Part shown: positions 1 to 10,400 of the stretch, in pieces
Layout: the number at the start of each line of letters is the position of its first letter
Numbering within the stretch: the first letter of the stretch is position 1
Assembly (NCBI GenBank): GCA_964625275.1
Contig: CAZVBH010000005.1
Location: forward strand, 1 to 47,629
From: UBA3775 sp964625275
GTDB taxonomy: Bacteria; Bacillota; Clostridia; Lachnospirales; Lachnospiraceae
DNA length: 47,629 nt
Reading direction: 5' to 3'
Made by a program: the position numbers and the translations under genes
The notes under the pieces: generated by a model
Told to the model about the DNA's origin: nothing
Databases searched by the model: none
What the model saw: the letters and a program-made list of their open reading frames with translations, nothing else

Positions 1-2
1 TA

Positions 3-260
3 AGGAGGAATGCGAATATGTGTCAGGCTTTACGTGAATTAATGAAAGATGAAATTGAAATTGAATTGGCTAATGCGAGAAAAGAAGAAGCAGAAACAGC
101 AAGAAAAGAGGCGGAAGAAGCAGCAAAGCAAACAGCAAAAGAAACAGCTAAAGTATTTATAAAAAAAGGCTTGTCATTGGAAGATATTTCAGATGGATTG
201 CCACAGTTATCTATAGATGATTTGCGTCAAATCGAAGCTGAAGTAAAGTCTTTGGCGTAA
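3..260 (+). CDS. C-terminal fragment of probable Rpn-family (PD-(D/E)XK) nuclease/transposase, cut by window edge
   Basis: The frame is open from the left edge through the first in-frame ATG at 18, so the gene probably begins outside the window. The visible tail starts with a MCQALRELMKDE segment, runs into an acidic/basic, Ala-rich helix, and ends in a short motif of the form FIKKGLSLEDI...LSIDDLRQIE. This order (conserved MC.AL.EL, charged coiled coil, then a 'G.s.e.I....lsveel..i' ending) is what I know from the C-termini of Rpn-type recombination-promoting nuclease/putative transposase proteins of Clostridia. No catalytic residues are in view because they lie upstream. It could instead be an intact 80-residue protein starting at ATG 18 with AGGAGG at 3-8, but the in-frame upstream residues make truncation likelier. 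Family call moderately sure; function not shown here. Confidence 0.5.
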   Translation, partial: RRNANMCQALRELMKDEIEIELANARKEEAETARKEAEEAAKQTAKETAKVFIKKGLSLEDISDGLPQLSIDDLRQIEAEVKSLA

Positions 261-387
261 GCGAATTTTAGCAAGATTGTTTACTGCTTTGAGCTTTTTA
301 TATTTGGACCAAATGCTACACTGGACGAAGTAACAAAGCTACACAACCCAAATTGACAATGAACTTTAATAAGTTATTTGAATGCAG

Positions 388-420
388 AGGCCTTCACATG
401 AGTGAGGGCTTCTTCTTTGC
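388..420 (+). terminator. Intrinsic terminator after the Rpn-like gene
   Basis: GCCTTCAC (390-397) pairs with GTGAGGGC (402-409) around the loop ATGA, with one G-T pair, and is followed by TTCTTCTTT. It isolates the surface locus from the upstream gene. The rest of 261-563 holds no gene I can support: about 125 bases of plain sequence, this hairpin, a near-direct repeat (GAAAAAATTTCCT near 463 and GAAAAAAATTCCT near 483), and the promoter listed next. Confidence 0.7.
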
Positions 421-480
421 GTTTATGTGAGATATTGGCGTACCTTCAAGTTAAAAAAGTGTGAAAAAATTTCCTTTCTC

Positions 481-508
481 TTGAAAAAAATTCCTAATAT
501 GGTATAAT
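481..508 (+). promoter_or_regulatory. Sigma-A promoter of the surface locus
   Basis: TTGAAA (481-486), a 16-base spacer and TATAAT (503-508) preceded by TGG give an extended -10 promoter. It is followed by an untranslated leader of about 50 bases and a GGGAGG ribosome site at 551-556, 7 bases before the ATG at 564. The -35 lies in the second of two near-identical AT-rich repeats, which could be a regulator site. Confidence 0.7.
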
Positions 509-563
509 AAAATATCTATAACTATGCATTTGTGCAAAAATTGTCAAGAAGGGAGGAATCCAA

Positions 564-1997
564 ATGGCTAAAAAGCAAAAAGAAGAACCAAAGACAGCTG
601 AAGAGTATCTTGCAAAAGCGGAAGCCCTAAAGCAGGAATATAAAAGCCAGTGGAAGACCTTCCTAAAGTGTGGCATTTTTACACTTGCTGCGGTTTTTGT
701 TTTGATTTTACTTACTGTTGCGTGGTATACAAATAATGCAACTACTGATGTGAAATCAGGTGGAGTTTCAGCTGATAATGTGAGCTTTCAGCTTAAGAGC
801 TATGGCTCTAAAAGTGGTGTCTTTGATGATGATATCTTATCTAATTCAAAGCTTTCAAATCTGTTTAACTCAATAACAGTTTGGGCAAAATCCGTGATAT
901 CAGGTGATGATGATTCCGATGGTAATTACTTTTATTCAACAAGTGATTCATCCTCAAGTATATCCTGGCTGGTATCTTCTGAAAGTAATCTTGGAAATTA
1001 TAGCTCTAGTGATCCGACTTTTGTTAGTGAATCTACAAACCAGTCTAAAGAATCAGGCAATGAATCCTCAGATAACTCTAAGACAGATACAACAGTTACC
1101 AGCACTGACCGTAAGGACTATGCTATTGAGCCTGGCTCAAATGGTGAGCTGACCTTTTATATAATTCCAAGTAAAAGCGGAACTCAGACCTTTAATCTTA
1201 ATTTAAATATTATACCTTATTATGCTACGGTTGATGAAAAAACTGGCGAAATCACTAGTGCAAAGGAAGTAGGTGCTTCGTCGGATAGTACGAGTACTGA
1301 TTATGAAAAGTATGAAAAGTATGCCAGAAGCTTTATTTCAGGACATATTTTATTCTTTCTTGAAAATGAAGATGAAAGTGTGAATACAACTTCAAAAGAT
1401 GATAACTCATCTGATGAAATCTCAAATGATACAGATGACTCATCAAAATCTACAAATGTAGTAACGTCAGATTCTGAGTCTGATGCTTCAGAGGAAGCTT
1501 CAGGTGAACAATCATCAAATAATTCTGCAAGCTCTAAGCTTAATAATCTTACATGGATTAAAGACGGAGACTTTAGCATTAAAATAGAAAATGCAGAGGC
1601 CGGTAAAGAGTACAAATATACAATTTATTGGAGTTGGACTCAGGTATTTGCAGAACTTGTTTTAACAACTGGTGACAAATATCTTAATAGTAACAAAGTT
1701 ACTTTACCTGATGATATAAGAGCTTTAATTGTTGAGGATTTAGTGGCTAATCCTGAAAAATATTTCTATAATTCTCTTACAAAGACGCCATTGGATAAAT
1801 CCAGTGATTTAGTTACTGGTGTTAAAGGAATTAAAGACATTTATAAAAATAGCCCGAACACTACGGGCGATAATGCCTACAGTGTCCAGAACTTCGTAGA
1901 TTTAAGCTCCTTCTATAATCAGGCCGACCAGATAATAGGCAGTAATGTTCATTTTATTGTTGCTGAACTTACGGCAGTACCGGGAGGTGACAAATAA
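564..1997 (+). CDS. SipW-type leader protein 1, large membrane-leader surface protein
   Basis: Not a recognised named family. The 477-residue product has a charged cytoplasmic lead of about 33 residues, one hydrophobic segment (about 34-52) and directly after it the motif TVAWYTNN (51-58). That resembles the 'ATYAWF' end of TasA/camelysin-type leaders cut by S26B (SipW) peptidases. The exported part contains two Ser/Asp/Asn-rich linkers (about 110-190 and 270-330) between beta-rich stretches, and ends without a sorting signal or second membrane helix. GGGAGG lies 7 bases before the ATG. The stop overlaps the next start by one base (TAATG at 1995-1999), so translation is probably coupled. It is first in the locus, with two further leader proteins and then giant exoproteins behind it. 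Likely a minor subunit, anchor or chaperone of a surface fibre; the role is inferred from context. Confidence 0.75.
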   Translation: MAKKQKEEPKTAEEYLAKAEALKQEYKSQWKTFLKCGIFTLAAVFVLILLTVAWYTNNATTDVKSGGVSADNVSFQLKSYGSKSGVFDDDILSNSKLSNLFNSITVWAKSVISGDDDSDGNYFYSTSDSSSSISWLVSSESNLGNYSSSDPTFVSESTNQSKESGNESSDNSKTDTTVTSTDRKDYAIEPGSNGELTFYIIPSKSGTQTFNLNLNIIPYYATVDEKTGEITSAKEVGASSDSTSTDYEKYEKYARSFISGHILFFLENEDESVNTTSKDDNSSDEISNDTDDSSKSTNVVTSDSESDASEEASGEQSSNNSASSKLNNLTWIKDGDFSIKIENAEAGKEYKYTIYWSWTQVFAELVLTTGDKYLNSNKVTLPDDIRALIVEDLVANPEKYFYNSLTKTPLDKSSDLVTGVKGIKDIYKNSPNTTGDNAYSVQNFVDLSSFYNQADQIIGSNVHFIVAELTAVPGGDK

Positions 1998-2752
1998 TGA
2001 CAAAGAAAAAATCCGGTAAAATGATGCTAATCATTTCGTTTGTTTTATTAGTCGGAATGATAATAGCGGTAATTATAGCTACCTATAGCTGGTATGTTAA
2101 TCAAAAGTCACTTTCTACAGTCACCTGGATTAAAACACCAATGGTTCTTATGATAGGCAGTGGTAACAATCATGATATTAAGTACTTGGATATGGGCGAC
2201 ATTGATGTAGAGTCAGACAGTTCTAAAAGCTATGTATTTTGCGTTTATGGTACTCCTGTAGATAACTATTCACTACAGCTTGCCTATACGACAAATATAG
2301 CTTTTAATTATAAGGTTTATCGTGCTATAGAATCTGAATCTGCTGTTGATGGTGCGGTAGCCTCAACATATCAGGATAACAAGGGAACAACCCAAACTGA
2401 ATATTTTATTAAATATAGTAATACTCCGGTTATTGATGGACTGACTCTTTCACAATTGAAAAAATCAGAAACAGATTCAGTAGCTAAGCATCAAAGTCAT
2501 TCGCTTAGCTATGGTGATGAATATGGTCTAAATGCAATATCTCCATCAGCCGTACAAAGTAATGCAGAACCACTGTACTGGTTAGCAGAGGAAAATGGAA
2601 CTAATGTATTAACACCTTTAAATACAGGTGAAAATATTACTGATGGTACCAGATATTCTCTTGATTATTTTATAATTGAAGTTTCATGGGTTAAAGGCAC
2701 TGTTTCAAACGATAAAGAAACGGATATTGTATATCTAACAGCCAGCAGATAG
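1997..2752 (+). CDS. SipW-type leader protein 2
   Basis: 251 residues. A short basic lead (MTKKKSGK) is followed by one hydrophobic helix (about 9-28) and ATYSWYVNQ (28-36), the same leader architecture as the neighbouring genes and typical of TasA/camelysin-like S26B substrates. The rest is a beta-rich exported domain with no repeats and no C-terminal anchor; it ends VYLTASR. AGGTGA just upstream and the one-base overlap with the preceding stop support the ATG at 1997. It lacks the WLEGCD..C signature of the four small paralogues at 27.5-31 kb, so it belongs to a different subgroup of substrates. Function is inferred only from the leader and the operon. Confidence 0.75.
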   Translation: MTKKKSGKMMLIISFVLLVGMIIAVIIATYSWYVNQKSLSTVTWIKTPMVLMIGSGNNHDIKYLDMGDIDVESDSSKSYVFCVYGTPVDNYSLQLAYTTNIAFNYKVYRAIESESAVDGAVASTYQDNKGTTQTEYFIKYSNTPVIDGLTLSQLKKSETDSVAKHQSHSLSYGDEYGLNAISPSAVQSNAEPLYWLAEENGTNVLTPLNTGENITDGTRYSLDYFIIEVSWVKGTVSNDKETDIVYLTASR

Positions 2753-2827
2753 TTACAAGCATTTAAAAATATTCATTCATGAAATTATAGGACTACTATA
2801 ACAACAAAGCTTGGAAAGGAGGCAGAC

Positions 2828-3994
2828 ATGAAGAAAGAAAAAAGTAGAAAAAAATTAATAATATTGAATTTATGCCTTGCCTTACTTCTGGCGGTAATAG
2901 CGGGCACTATTGCGGCATATACGAGTCTTAGTAGTGCAAAGAGAGTAGTTTCAACTAAAGGAAGTACTCAGCTCTTTTCTTCAAATGTATTATATTCATT
3001 TAAAGATGGCGAAACACCTTCAAGCAGAGCAATGTCTTTTTCAACTTCAACTACCACAAATAGCTTTACCTTTAATGTTTGCAACTATGCCCAAGGTGCA
3101 AAGACATCCTGGTCTAATAAAGACATTAATTATAGTCTAAGTATAGAGATACTTGACTCGAGTAATGCAGCAGTAAAGGATAGTGGGATTCTAAAAGATT
3201 TCGAAATTACAAGAACCGAATCAGGAAAAACAACAGCAGATACAACTGTGACTCTTGATAAGTGGGTATCCGACAATACATATAAGCTTTCAACAGGAGA
3301 CAGTTGTTCTGAGGATGAATTTGAAATTTCTTTTCCAACTAAGTATATTGGAACTTACAAAATTAAAATTGTTGCAACCTCTGATGTGACAGGCTACACT
3401 TCAATTGGCAGAATTATAGCAACCTCTGAGGCTTCAGCTTCCACTCATTGGACAGGCACCTTTACTGATTCTATAGTTGGTGATGTTTCACTTAAACCGA
3501 GTGAATTAGGTTCTGTGAATGTAAAGATTTCCGGGCAGGAAAATGAATATATGATAATTACCTGGGAGACTGATTACTTTGAAATTGATCCTTGGTTTTT
3601 AGAGGATTTGGAGAAAGAGCTTAGTGATTGTAAATTATCTGAATATGAATTAACAACTGAAACATCAAGTTCTAGCACTGTAGAATCAGGAGATTCTAAA
3701 TCCAGCTCATCAGGAAACGTGAAAATCTTAAAATTTGAGGTAGGATCTATAGATCAGCCTAATCAGTATTATATTAGCTTCTTTAGAACTCAGTCAGCCA
3801 AGACTCTTGATGAAACATGGGATCAGATGAAATCTCATATAAGCTTTAGTTATAAAGCTAAGGTTGATTCATCAGCTAGTAATGAAACTAACGCTGATGA
3901 TAGTAATGAAACTAACGCTGATGATAGTAATGAAACTAACGCTGATGATAGTAATGAAACTGATGACGAAACTGGTGATAGTGTTACTAATTAA
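2828..3994 (+). CDS. SipW-type leader protein 3 with C-terminal NETNADDS repeats
   Basis: 388 residues. A basic lead (MKKEKSRKK) and hydrophobic helix (about 11-30) end in AGTIAAYTS, close to the GTYAAFTD-like boundary of SipW substrates. A beta-rich domain follows (about 45-330) with a Ser-rich insertion near residues 275-295. The C-terminus is a low-complexity tail made of an 8-residue repeat (S-N-E-T-N-A-D-D), encoded by 24-bp tandem copies at 3878-3967. AAGGAGG lies 6 bases before the ATG. It is separated from the previous gene by 75 bases and probably co-transcribed with it. The acidic repeat tail probably sits outside the cell as a spacer, and its copy number may vary. The product is not a recognised family. 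Confidence 0.75.
   Translation: MKKEKSRKKLIILNLCLALLLAVIAGTIAAYTSLSSAKRVVSTKGSTQLFSSNVLYSFKDGETPSSRAMSFSTSTTTNSFTFNVCNYAQGAKTSWSNKDINYSLSIEILDSSNAAVKDSGILKDFEITRTESGKTTADTTVTLDKWVSDNTYKLSTGDSCSEDEFEISFPTKYIGTYKIKIVATSDVTGYTSIGRIIATSEASASTHWTGTFTDSIVGDVSLKPSELGSVNVKISGQENEYMIITWETDYFEIDPWFLEDLEKELSDCKLSEYELTTETSSSSTVESGDSKSSSSGNVKILKFEVGSIDQPNQYYISFFRTQSAKTLDETWDQMKSHISFSYKAKVDSSASNETNADDSNETNADDSNETNADDSNETDDETGDSVTN
3878..3967 (+). repeat. 24-bp in-frame tandem repeat, 3.75 copies
   Basis: Perfect units start at 3878, 3902 and 3926 (AGTAATGAAACTAACGCTGA plus TGAT) with a partial fourth from 3950. They encode SNETNADD repeats at the C-terminus of leader protein 3. Identity at DNA level indicates recent expansion by slippage. 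Confidence 0.95.
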
Positions 3995-4434
3995 GTGATT
4001 TTATTTAAGAATAATGAGACAAGTAACTTTATCTAATAGCAATGATTAAGCAAGTTCATCTTAGGGCAATGAGATAAGTTACTTGATTTAAGAATTATGA
4101 GAATGAGTGATATTTCGAGATGGAATTTATATAACAATTGCTTCTTAATGATTGTTAAAAATATGTTAAAAATTGGTGAAAATGTCAAAGATAATGTAAT
4201 TATGCTTGAAAAATAAAATAATGTGTTTTATCATGTATAATGTAAATATATTTTACAATATCCTGATATCTAACAAATTGATATCTTTTATTAACCGATC
4301 AGATTTATTTACGGTTAAGGTCTTTAATAGTAATAGTAGCTTAGTAGACGTGTTATTGTCTATATGTAGAGCGATTTTGTGGGGAATTGTGTCTTGATAG
4401 ATTATCAGACATTTGTTTTAGGGGGATGACGAGA
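3995..4434 (+). other. 440-base leader region before giant gene 1: hairpins and a possible promoter
   Basis: No gene supported. It contains a long imperfect inverted repeat, CAAGTAACTTTATCT (4020-4034) against AGATAAGTTACTTG (4072-4085), without a T-run, so it is a weak terminator or processing hairpin. TATAAT at 4236-4241 is a possible -10 but lacks a good -35. Further on is a 7-bp hairpin, TTAACCG (4291-4297) with CGGTTAA (4312-4318), inside what would be a leader of nearly 200 bases. AGGGGG at 4420-4425 is the ribosome site for the ATG at 4435. The long structured leader suggests post-transcriptional control of the giant gene, but I recognise no riboswitch class. Confidence 0.5.
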
Positions 4435-7400
4435 ATGAAGAATAGAGTTAAGAAACTTGTGGCTATTTTATTAATTCTGATTATGTATATAGCATCCATG
4501 CCATCAGATATCTTGGATGATGGGTATTTTGTGCTTAAAAACACCTTCGCAGCAGAAGAATCAAAGGTTGAAACCATTTCCGAAAAGTCCATCAATACCG
4601 TAGACGATTTTATTGAATTATCTAAATTAGATGCTGCTTCATATCAAAATGCTATAATTTATATTGCACCGACTGAGGACATTGATCTTACTCAGCTTTC
4701 ATCAACAACCGGAGATGCATTTTGCGGACTTGGTTCTGAAGAATTTCCTTTTAAAGGTACTATTCAATATTCTGGTACAGTTTCAGGTTATATTTATATT
4801 AATAGAGCTCTTTTTAATTACTTGGATCAAAGTGCTGTGATTGGCAGTAAAAATGAACCTTTAAGACTTAGTTCATCAATTGAATCAGGTAAAACTAATA
4901 ATTCTGTATTGCTGGCTGATAATTTTGTAAATGACGAAAAATCTAATAATAAAGCTTCGGAAATATCGCTGATTATTTCTGCAAAGTCTGAAACTGATTC
5001 TACTAATACAACGACAATCAGTGATATTGGTGGAATAATCGGAACAATGCATGAAGGAACTAATCTTAATCTTTCTATAACTAATAATATATCTTCTGCT
5101 GAAATTAGTGGTACTGGCAACAGAGCTATGTTTTGCAATAATTTATCTAAGGATGCAATCCTAACTATCAGCTCTTATACTGAGCCTTCTGAATCAACAG
5201 ATACTTCTATACAGACTATTTCTTATAATGTGACATCAAAGGATACAAATTCTGCTGCAGGTGTTTTTGTTGGAAGTATGGCTGAGGGTTCGTGTCTTAT
5301 ATTAAATGGTAATTATCAGTTTACAGGAACAACTAGTGGCGTTAATTATGCCGGTGGTATTGTCGGAAAGATGGATAATGGTTCAGCTATTACTTTTGAA
5401 GGAAGCTATACTCTGGCAGGAACAGTTAAGGCAACAGCAGGTAGTGCAGCTTATTCAGGCGGGATTGTTGGCTATGCAGAAAATTCAAGCTTTAAATTTA
5501 GCAATGATAATTATATATTTAGCCTGAATAATAATGCTTTAATAAACGGATATTATGCCGGTGGAATCGCAGGCTATTATAAATATACAAATAATAGTGA
5601 TGTAAATTTCGACCTTTGTAAATTTAAATCTTTTGATGGATTTAAGCTTTATTCTAATTTTTGTGCCGGAGGTATCTTTGGAGAACTTGAAAATCAGGCA
5701 TTTGGCAAAACTATAACAATTATAGATACAAATTTCAAAAATATATTTACTAATGATAATTCAGCTGTAATTGACAGTTATCCGGATTTTGTTTCTATAT
5801 ACAATAATAATAAGAGATATGGAGGTATTATAGGCAAATATGAAGCCACTATAGGCTCTAATGCAGAAGATTCTATTACTGATAATCTTGAAGCGTCTTT
5901 AAATATTAATTTTGTAAAAATAAAAACTAATATTTCAGCAAGTAACAATAAGGAAAGTAATTATATTTACGGAGGTTTAATTGCAGAGGTTGGTAGTGCT
6001 AGTTACGTAAATATAAGTGATGTTTACGTAACTAATAACAGAAATGGTTACAATCCAACTATTTATGGCGGTGCAATAGCTAATGCTGATTCTGATATTT
6101 TTATAAATATCGGAAATATTACGATTAGTGGAAATTATTCAACAGATTTAAATGATACTATTAATACATCTTCAGCAGGTGGACTTATTGGAACTTTAAC
6201 AAGTGGAGTAGTGCGACTTTATGGAACAACAGATTTATCGGATTCTAAACCTGTCGGAAAGAAATATTATTATGGTCAATTAGTTGGCACCAGGAATAAC
6301 ACCTTAGTATATGCAGTCGGAGATGGCAACGGAACACAAAACGATAAATATTATTGGAAGTTTATCAGATGCACCAGTTGTTTTGTATCCGACATTGGTG
6401 ATTGGGGTGAAGTAATTAGACTTGACGGAAATACATTAACTGAATCTACTCTGTCTACTTCAGTAGACTCGTTATTTTATTATGACACAGAAAATCATAC
6501 AATTACCTTAAATGGATATAATGATGAGAATTCTGAATCCGAAGGAGAAACTGAACTTACTTCAGCTGAATTAGCTATTGCAGATACGAGAGAATTTGTT
6601 GCTGCTGCATTGTCTTATCAGATTGAAAGCTCCAAAACTTTTAAACATTCTCAATCTTTTACGGATTCAACTAATATCAGCATTACAGCTTCTGAAATAG
6701 ATTTATCTGGAACGGGGCTTACCGGCTTGACCAGGGATGGTTATAGAAACTCAGAAAACAAGGTTAGCTATAATGGCAGTATTATTTCAAATAACAATAC
6801 TGAAATTAAACTTTCAATAGGTGAACCTTATGGAGTACGCTCTGGCTGTAAGGTTACTGATCTAAATGAAGGTGAAGCTGTGGCTGATGGAAGTGGTCAG
6901 ATCTATGATCATTCATATGTGGGATTAATTGGCAAAAGAAATGTTACTACAAATGATAGTTCAAATTCAGGGAATCGCATTAAAAATATAACTGTAAGTG
7001 GAATTATAAATTTTGGATTAATAGATCAAGTTGACGGCAAACATCCAAGCAGAAATGTGTATGCAGGAGCTTTATGTGGTTATCAGATTGGTATGCAGTG
7101 TTATGAATCAGTCGAAGTAAAAACTAATTTTAGTTATAATTATGATAATCTTTCGGATAATCTATATAATGCTTATGTGGGTGGATTTGTCGGCTATGCT
7201 TATAGTGGAGCAACAATTGAAATCAATAATTCAAAATTTGACGGATGTTTTAATATTAATTCTAAGGCAGATAAATTCTATACGGGTGGATTAATTGCTT
7301 ATTTAAATAATACAAACTCCCCTACTGTTAAGATTAATAATACTACTGTTTCAGGTAAGATAAATTTAAATGCAGCTTCTAATAATGCCATTGTTGGGGG

Positions 7401-10400
7401 TATTTTGGCATCTACCGGCAGTGATTTTAATGAGACATTAATTGAGTTAGAAAATATTCAAGTATACAATTTCTCAATTATTTCTGATAATGCAACTTCG
7501 GCCAGTGGAGGCTTTTTCGGCTATGAATGGAGAAATTGTCATGTTACTTTAAAAGGCATTAAAATTCTAAAGTCCCAATTAAATACCAATGGTTTGTTCG
7601 GTGGGTTGGTATATAAAGCGAGTGGTAAATGGGATGTAGAAAATAATACAGATAATGGCAGTGATTCTAAAACTGAAGAATCTTTAGATGGAAATGCTGA
7701 TTTAGAATCTACAATTGTAGATGAGTACACTACAGCCGGAATTGAGTTTGGAGAAGATATTAATGTATCTGGTAAAACCAGCTCATTAAATCCTAGTGCA
7801 CTTATGGTTGCCAGGGGTGATGATTATTCTGGAAAAAAATATGCCTTATACATGAATATAGAGTCAAAGTCTGCTTATAGAGTTAATAGTGGACTTAATC
7901 TAAGTCTTTCGACTATTGATGATAGTGATTCATTATATTTTGATGAAATTATAGGCAGAAGCATTACGGCAGTCACAGATAGTACAACGAGTTTGGTGAC
8001 TAATTCCTCAAATGATAATGGTATTGTATCTATTGGTACTTCAAATTTAGATTCTAATGGTACTTCAGATTTAGATTCTAATGGTACTTCAGATTTAGAT
8101 TCTAAAATTGATCAGGGTGCTGTAGTTAATACATATACTTCCAAATTATCTGCAAATTATAATAACCCCAATACAAGATATTATTACAATTTGCAGATGT
8201 ATGTTGATGATATAGGTAAAGCTGATGGAAACATTAACTCCGGTGAGGAAATGCTACTTTGGAGTGTAGGACAGTACTGCACTAATAATCTATATTCATA
8301 TTTTACTAATTCGCGTGATAAAGATGTTACTATAGGTGGTGAAATAGATTTGTCGGGTTTATCATACTATCCAATTGATTATAGAGGTCATACTGTAACT
8401 ATTAAAAATTCAATTATTAAGTTTGACTTTGATTTAATACAGAGTATTGAAGAAAATAATAGATCTCTTAGTAATTATACTTCGCAGCATTATAAGATGC
8501 AGACTGGTTTATTTGACAATTTTTACAGCACAACCAGTAGCTCTGCGAATATGACTATAAATGATTTAACTCTTAAAGGCTCAACTGGTTTGTATGTTCC
8601 TTATACTGCTAAAGTAGATGGCAATAAAATTACATTTACTGAATCTGATTCGGTAAGTGGTGCACTTATTTGTGGAACTGGTTATGGGGTTCTAAATGGC
8701 ACAACTATTCTTAATTTCGCCTTCAATGCTGATAATATTATTTTGGATGGCTTAAAGATTAATGGTGTTTCAACTAGTACAACTAATTATGCTCCACTTT
8801 TAATCAATCAGCTTGAAAGTTATAGTACATTGTCAATCAAGAATATTTCTTTTAAAGCTGATAGTTATAATGATTCAAATAGTACTATTATTAAGGCTGC
8901 TTCCAGTCTGATTGGTGTCGCTGGTTCAGATACTTCGAATGGTATAGTTTTATCCTTTGAAGATATTGCATTAGATGGTTATGCCTCTAATTCAATTTTT
9001 ACCAGAGCTACTTTGCTTGACAGCTTTAGTTATAGTGAGGATGATATTACTTCTTCAGGCAGTTATAATTTTGAAAAATCAGATACTGCTACTTATGGGA
9101 AGGAATTGTCTAATGGAATTAATGAAAATGGGATTACCGGTCGAAATGCTTATGATGAAACAACAGGAGCTGGGCAAATCTGGTATTATGGAAGCGGTGA
9201 TGTTATTACTGATACTGATCATAATATAACTGCAAATAAAGATGATGGATTTTTCACGGATGATTATCTTCGTTATGTGTATGTTCCTGAAAAGGATGGT
9301 GGGATTATAACTAAACATGAGCTTGATATTAACCAGTCTGTTTTTGATATGACAGAAGGTTGTGGAACTTATGACGATCCTTTTGTAATTACTGATGGTG
9401 GTCAGCTTGAAACTCTGGCTTCGTTTTTGCTTACTGGTTCAAGTTCACGTTGGAATGTTAAAATTAGTTATAATATTGCAAAAGATATTATGTCTGAAGG
9501 TTCTACTTTAACTAATAATAGTGTTAGCCTAATTACTGATTTAAATAATACTACAGATTATACCTTTACATCTGCAGGTGCATCATGGAGTTATACTGAT
9601 TCTTCTGGTGAATCTTTTTCACTTGAAAGCACTAAAGTACGTGCATATTTACGTAATGCATATTATGTCATAAACAATGATATTACCTTAGGCTCTACTT
9701 TTTACGGACTTGGTGGTTCGGATCCTAAATCACAAGCATTTAGCGGAGTTATTGTTGGAAAGCAAAACGATAACGGAAATTATCCGACTATAACTTATGA
9801 TAATCATACTGATGATACTAAGTATTATTTTGGCGGTCTTATAGCTTTTAGTAATGGAAGCGTAGTTAAGAATTTAAATATTGATTACTCAGAGGCTGAA
9901 ATTATCTTAGCTGCCAAAGCTGCTAGCCAGGAACGATCGGAACAATCTTTTTTCGGTGGCGTAATTGGTTATGTAATCGGTGGTGATAATATAATTGATG
10001 GAGTTAATGTAATCGGGTTAGATAACTTAATTCTCAATGTCGATAACTTTATCGTTAATAGTAACTCAATATCTACTGATGGAGCTGATACTTCAAGTAC
10101 TTTGGAATCTGATGCTGATAGTAAAGATAATATTGCAAGCACTTCGATATCTGACGGTGAGAACAATAATAATGAAAGTGATACTGTAACATATTTTACA
10201 GTTTCGGCTGATGAACAGAAGTCAATGCTTACTGCAATTGGTGGTTATGTTGGACTGGTTGGTGGTAATACTGAATCTGGTGGTGGAGTAATTTTCCGTA
10301 ATATTAATTCAGTTGGCTATTCAGGCTCTGACTTTAAATCTGATAGCAATTATTTTTATCGAAATCCATTTGTGGGCAGAGTGCTTGATGGTTATGCAAT

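Noticed and set aside
1301..1615. Minus-strand open frame of 104 codons inside leader protein 1, and many similar shadows in the giants and the coiled-coil gene
   Set aside because: They mirror Ser/Asp- or Glu/Lys-rich codons of the real gene on the other strand and have no start signals.
4206..4397. Plus-strand open frame of 63 codons before giant gene 1
   Set aside because: TTG start without a ribosome site, and low-complexity AT-rich translation; better explained as a leader RNA.
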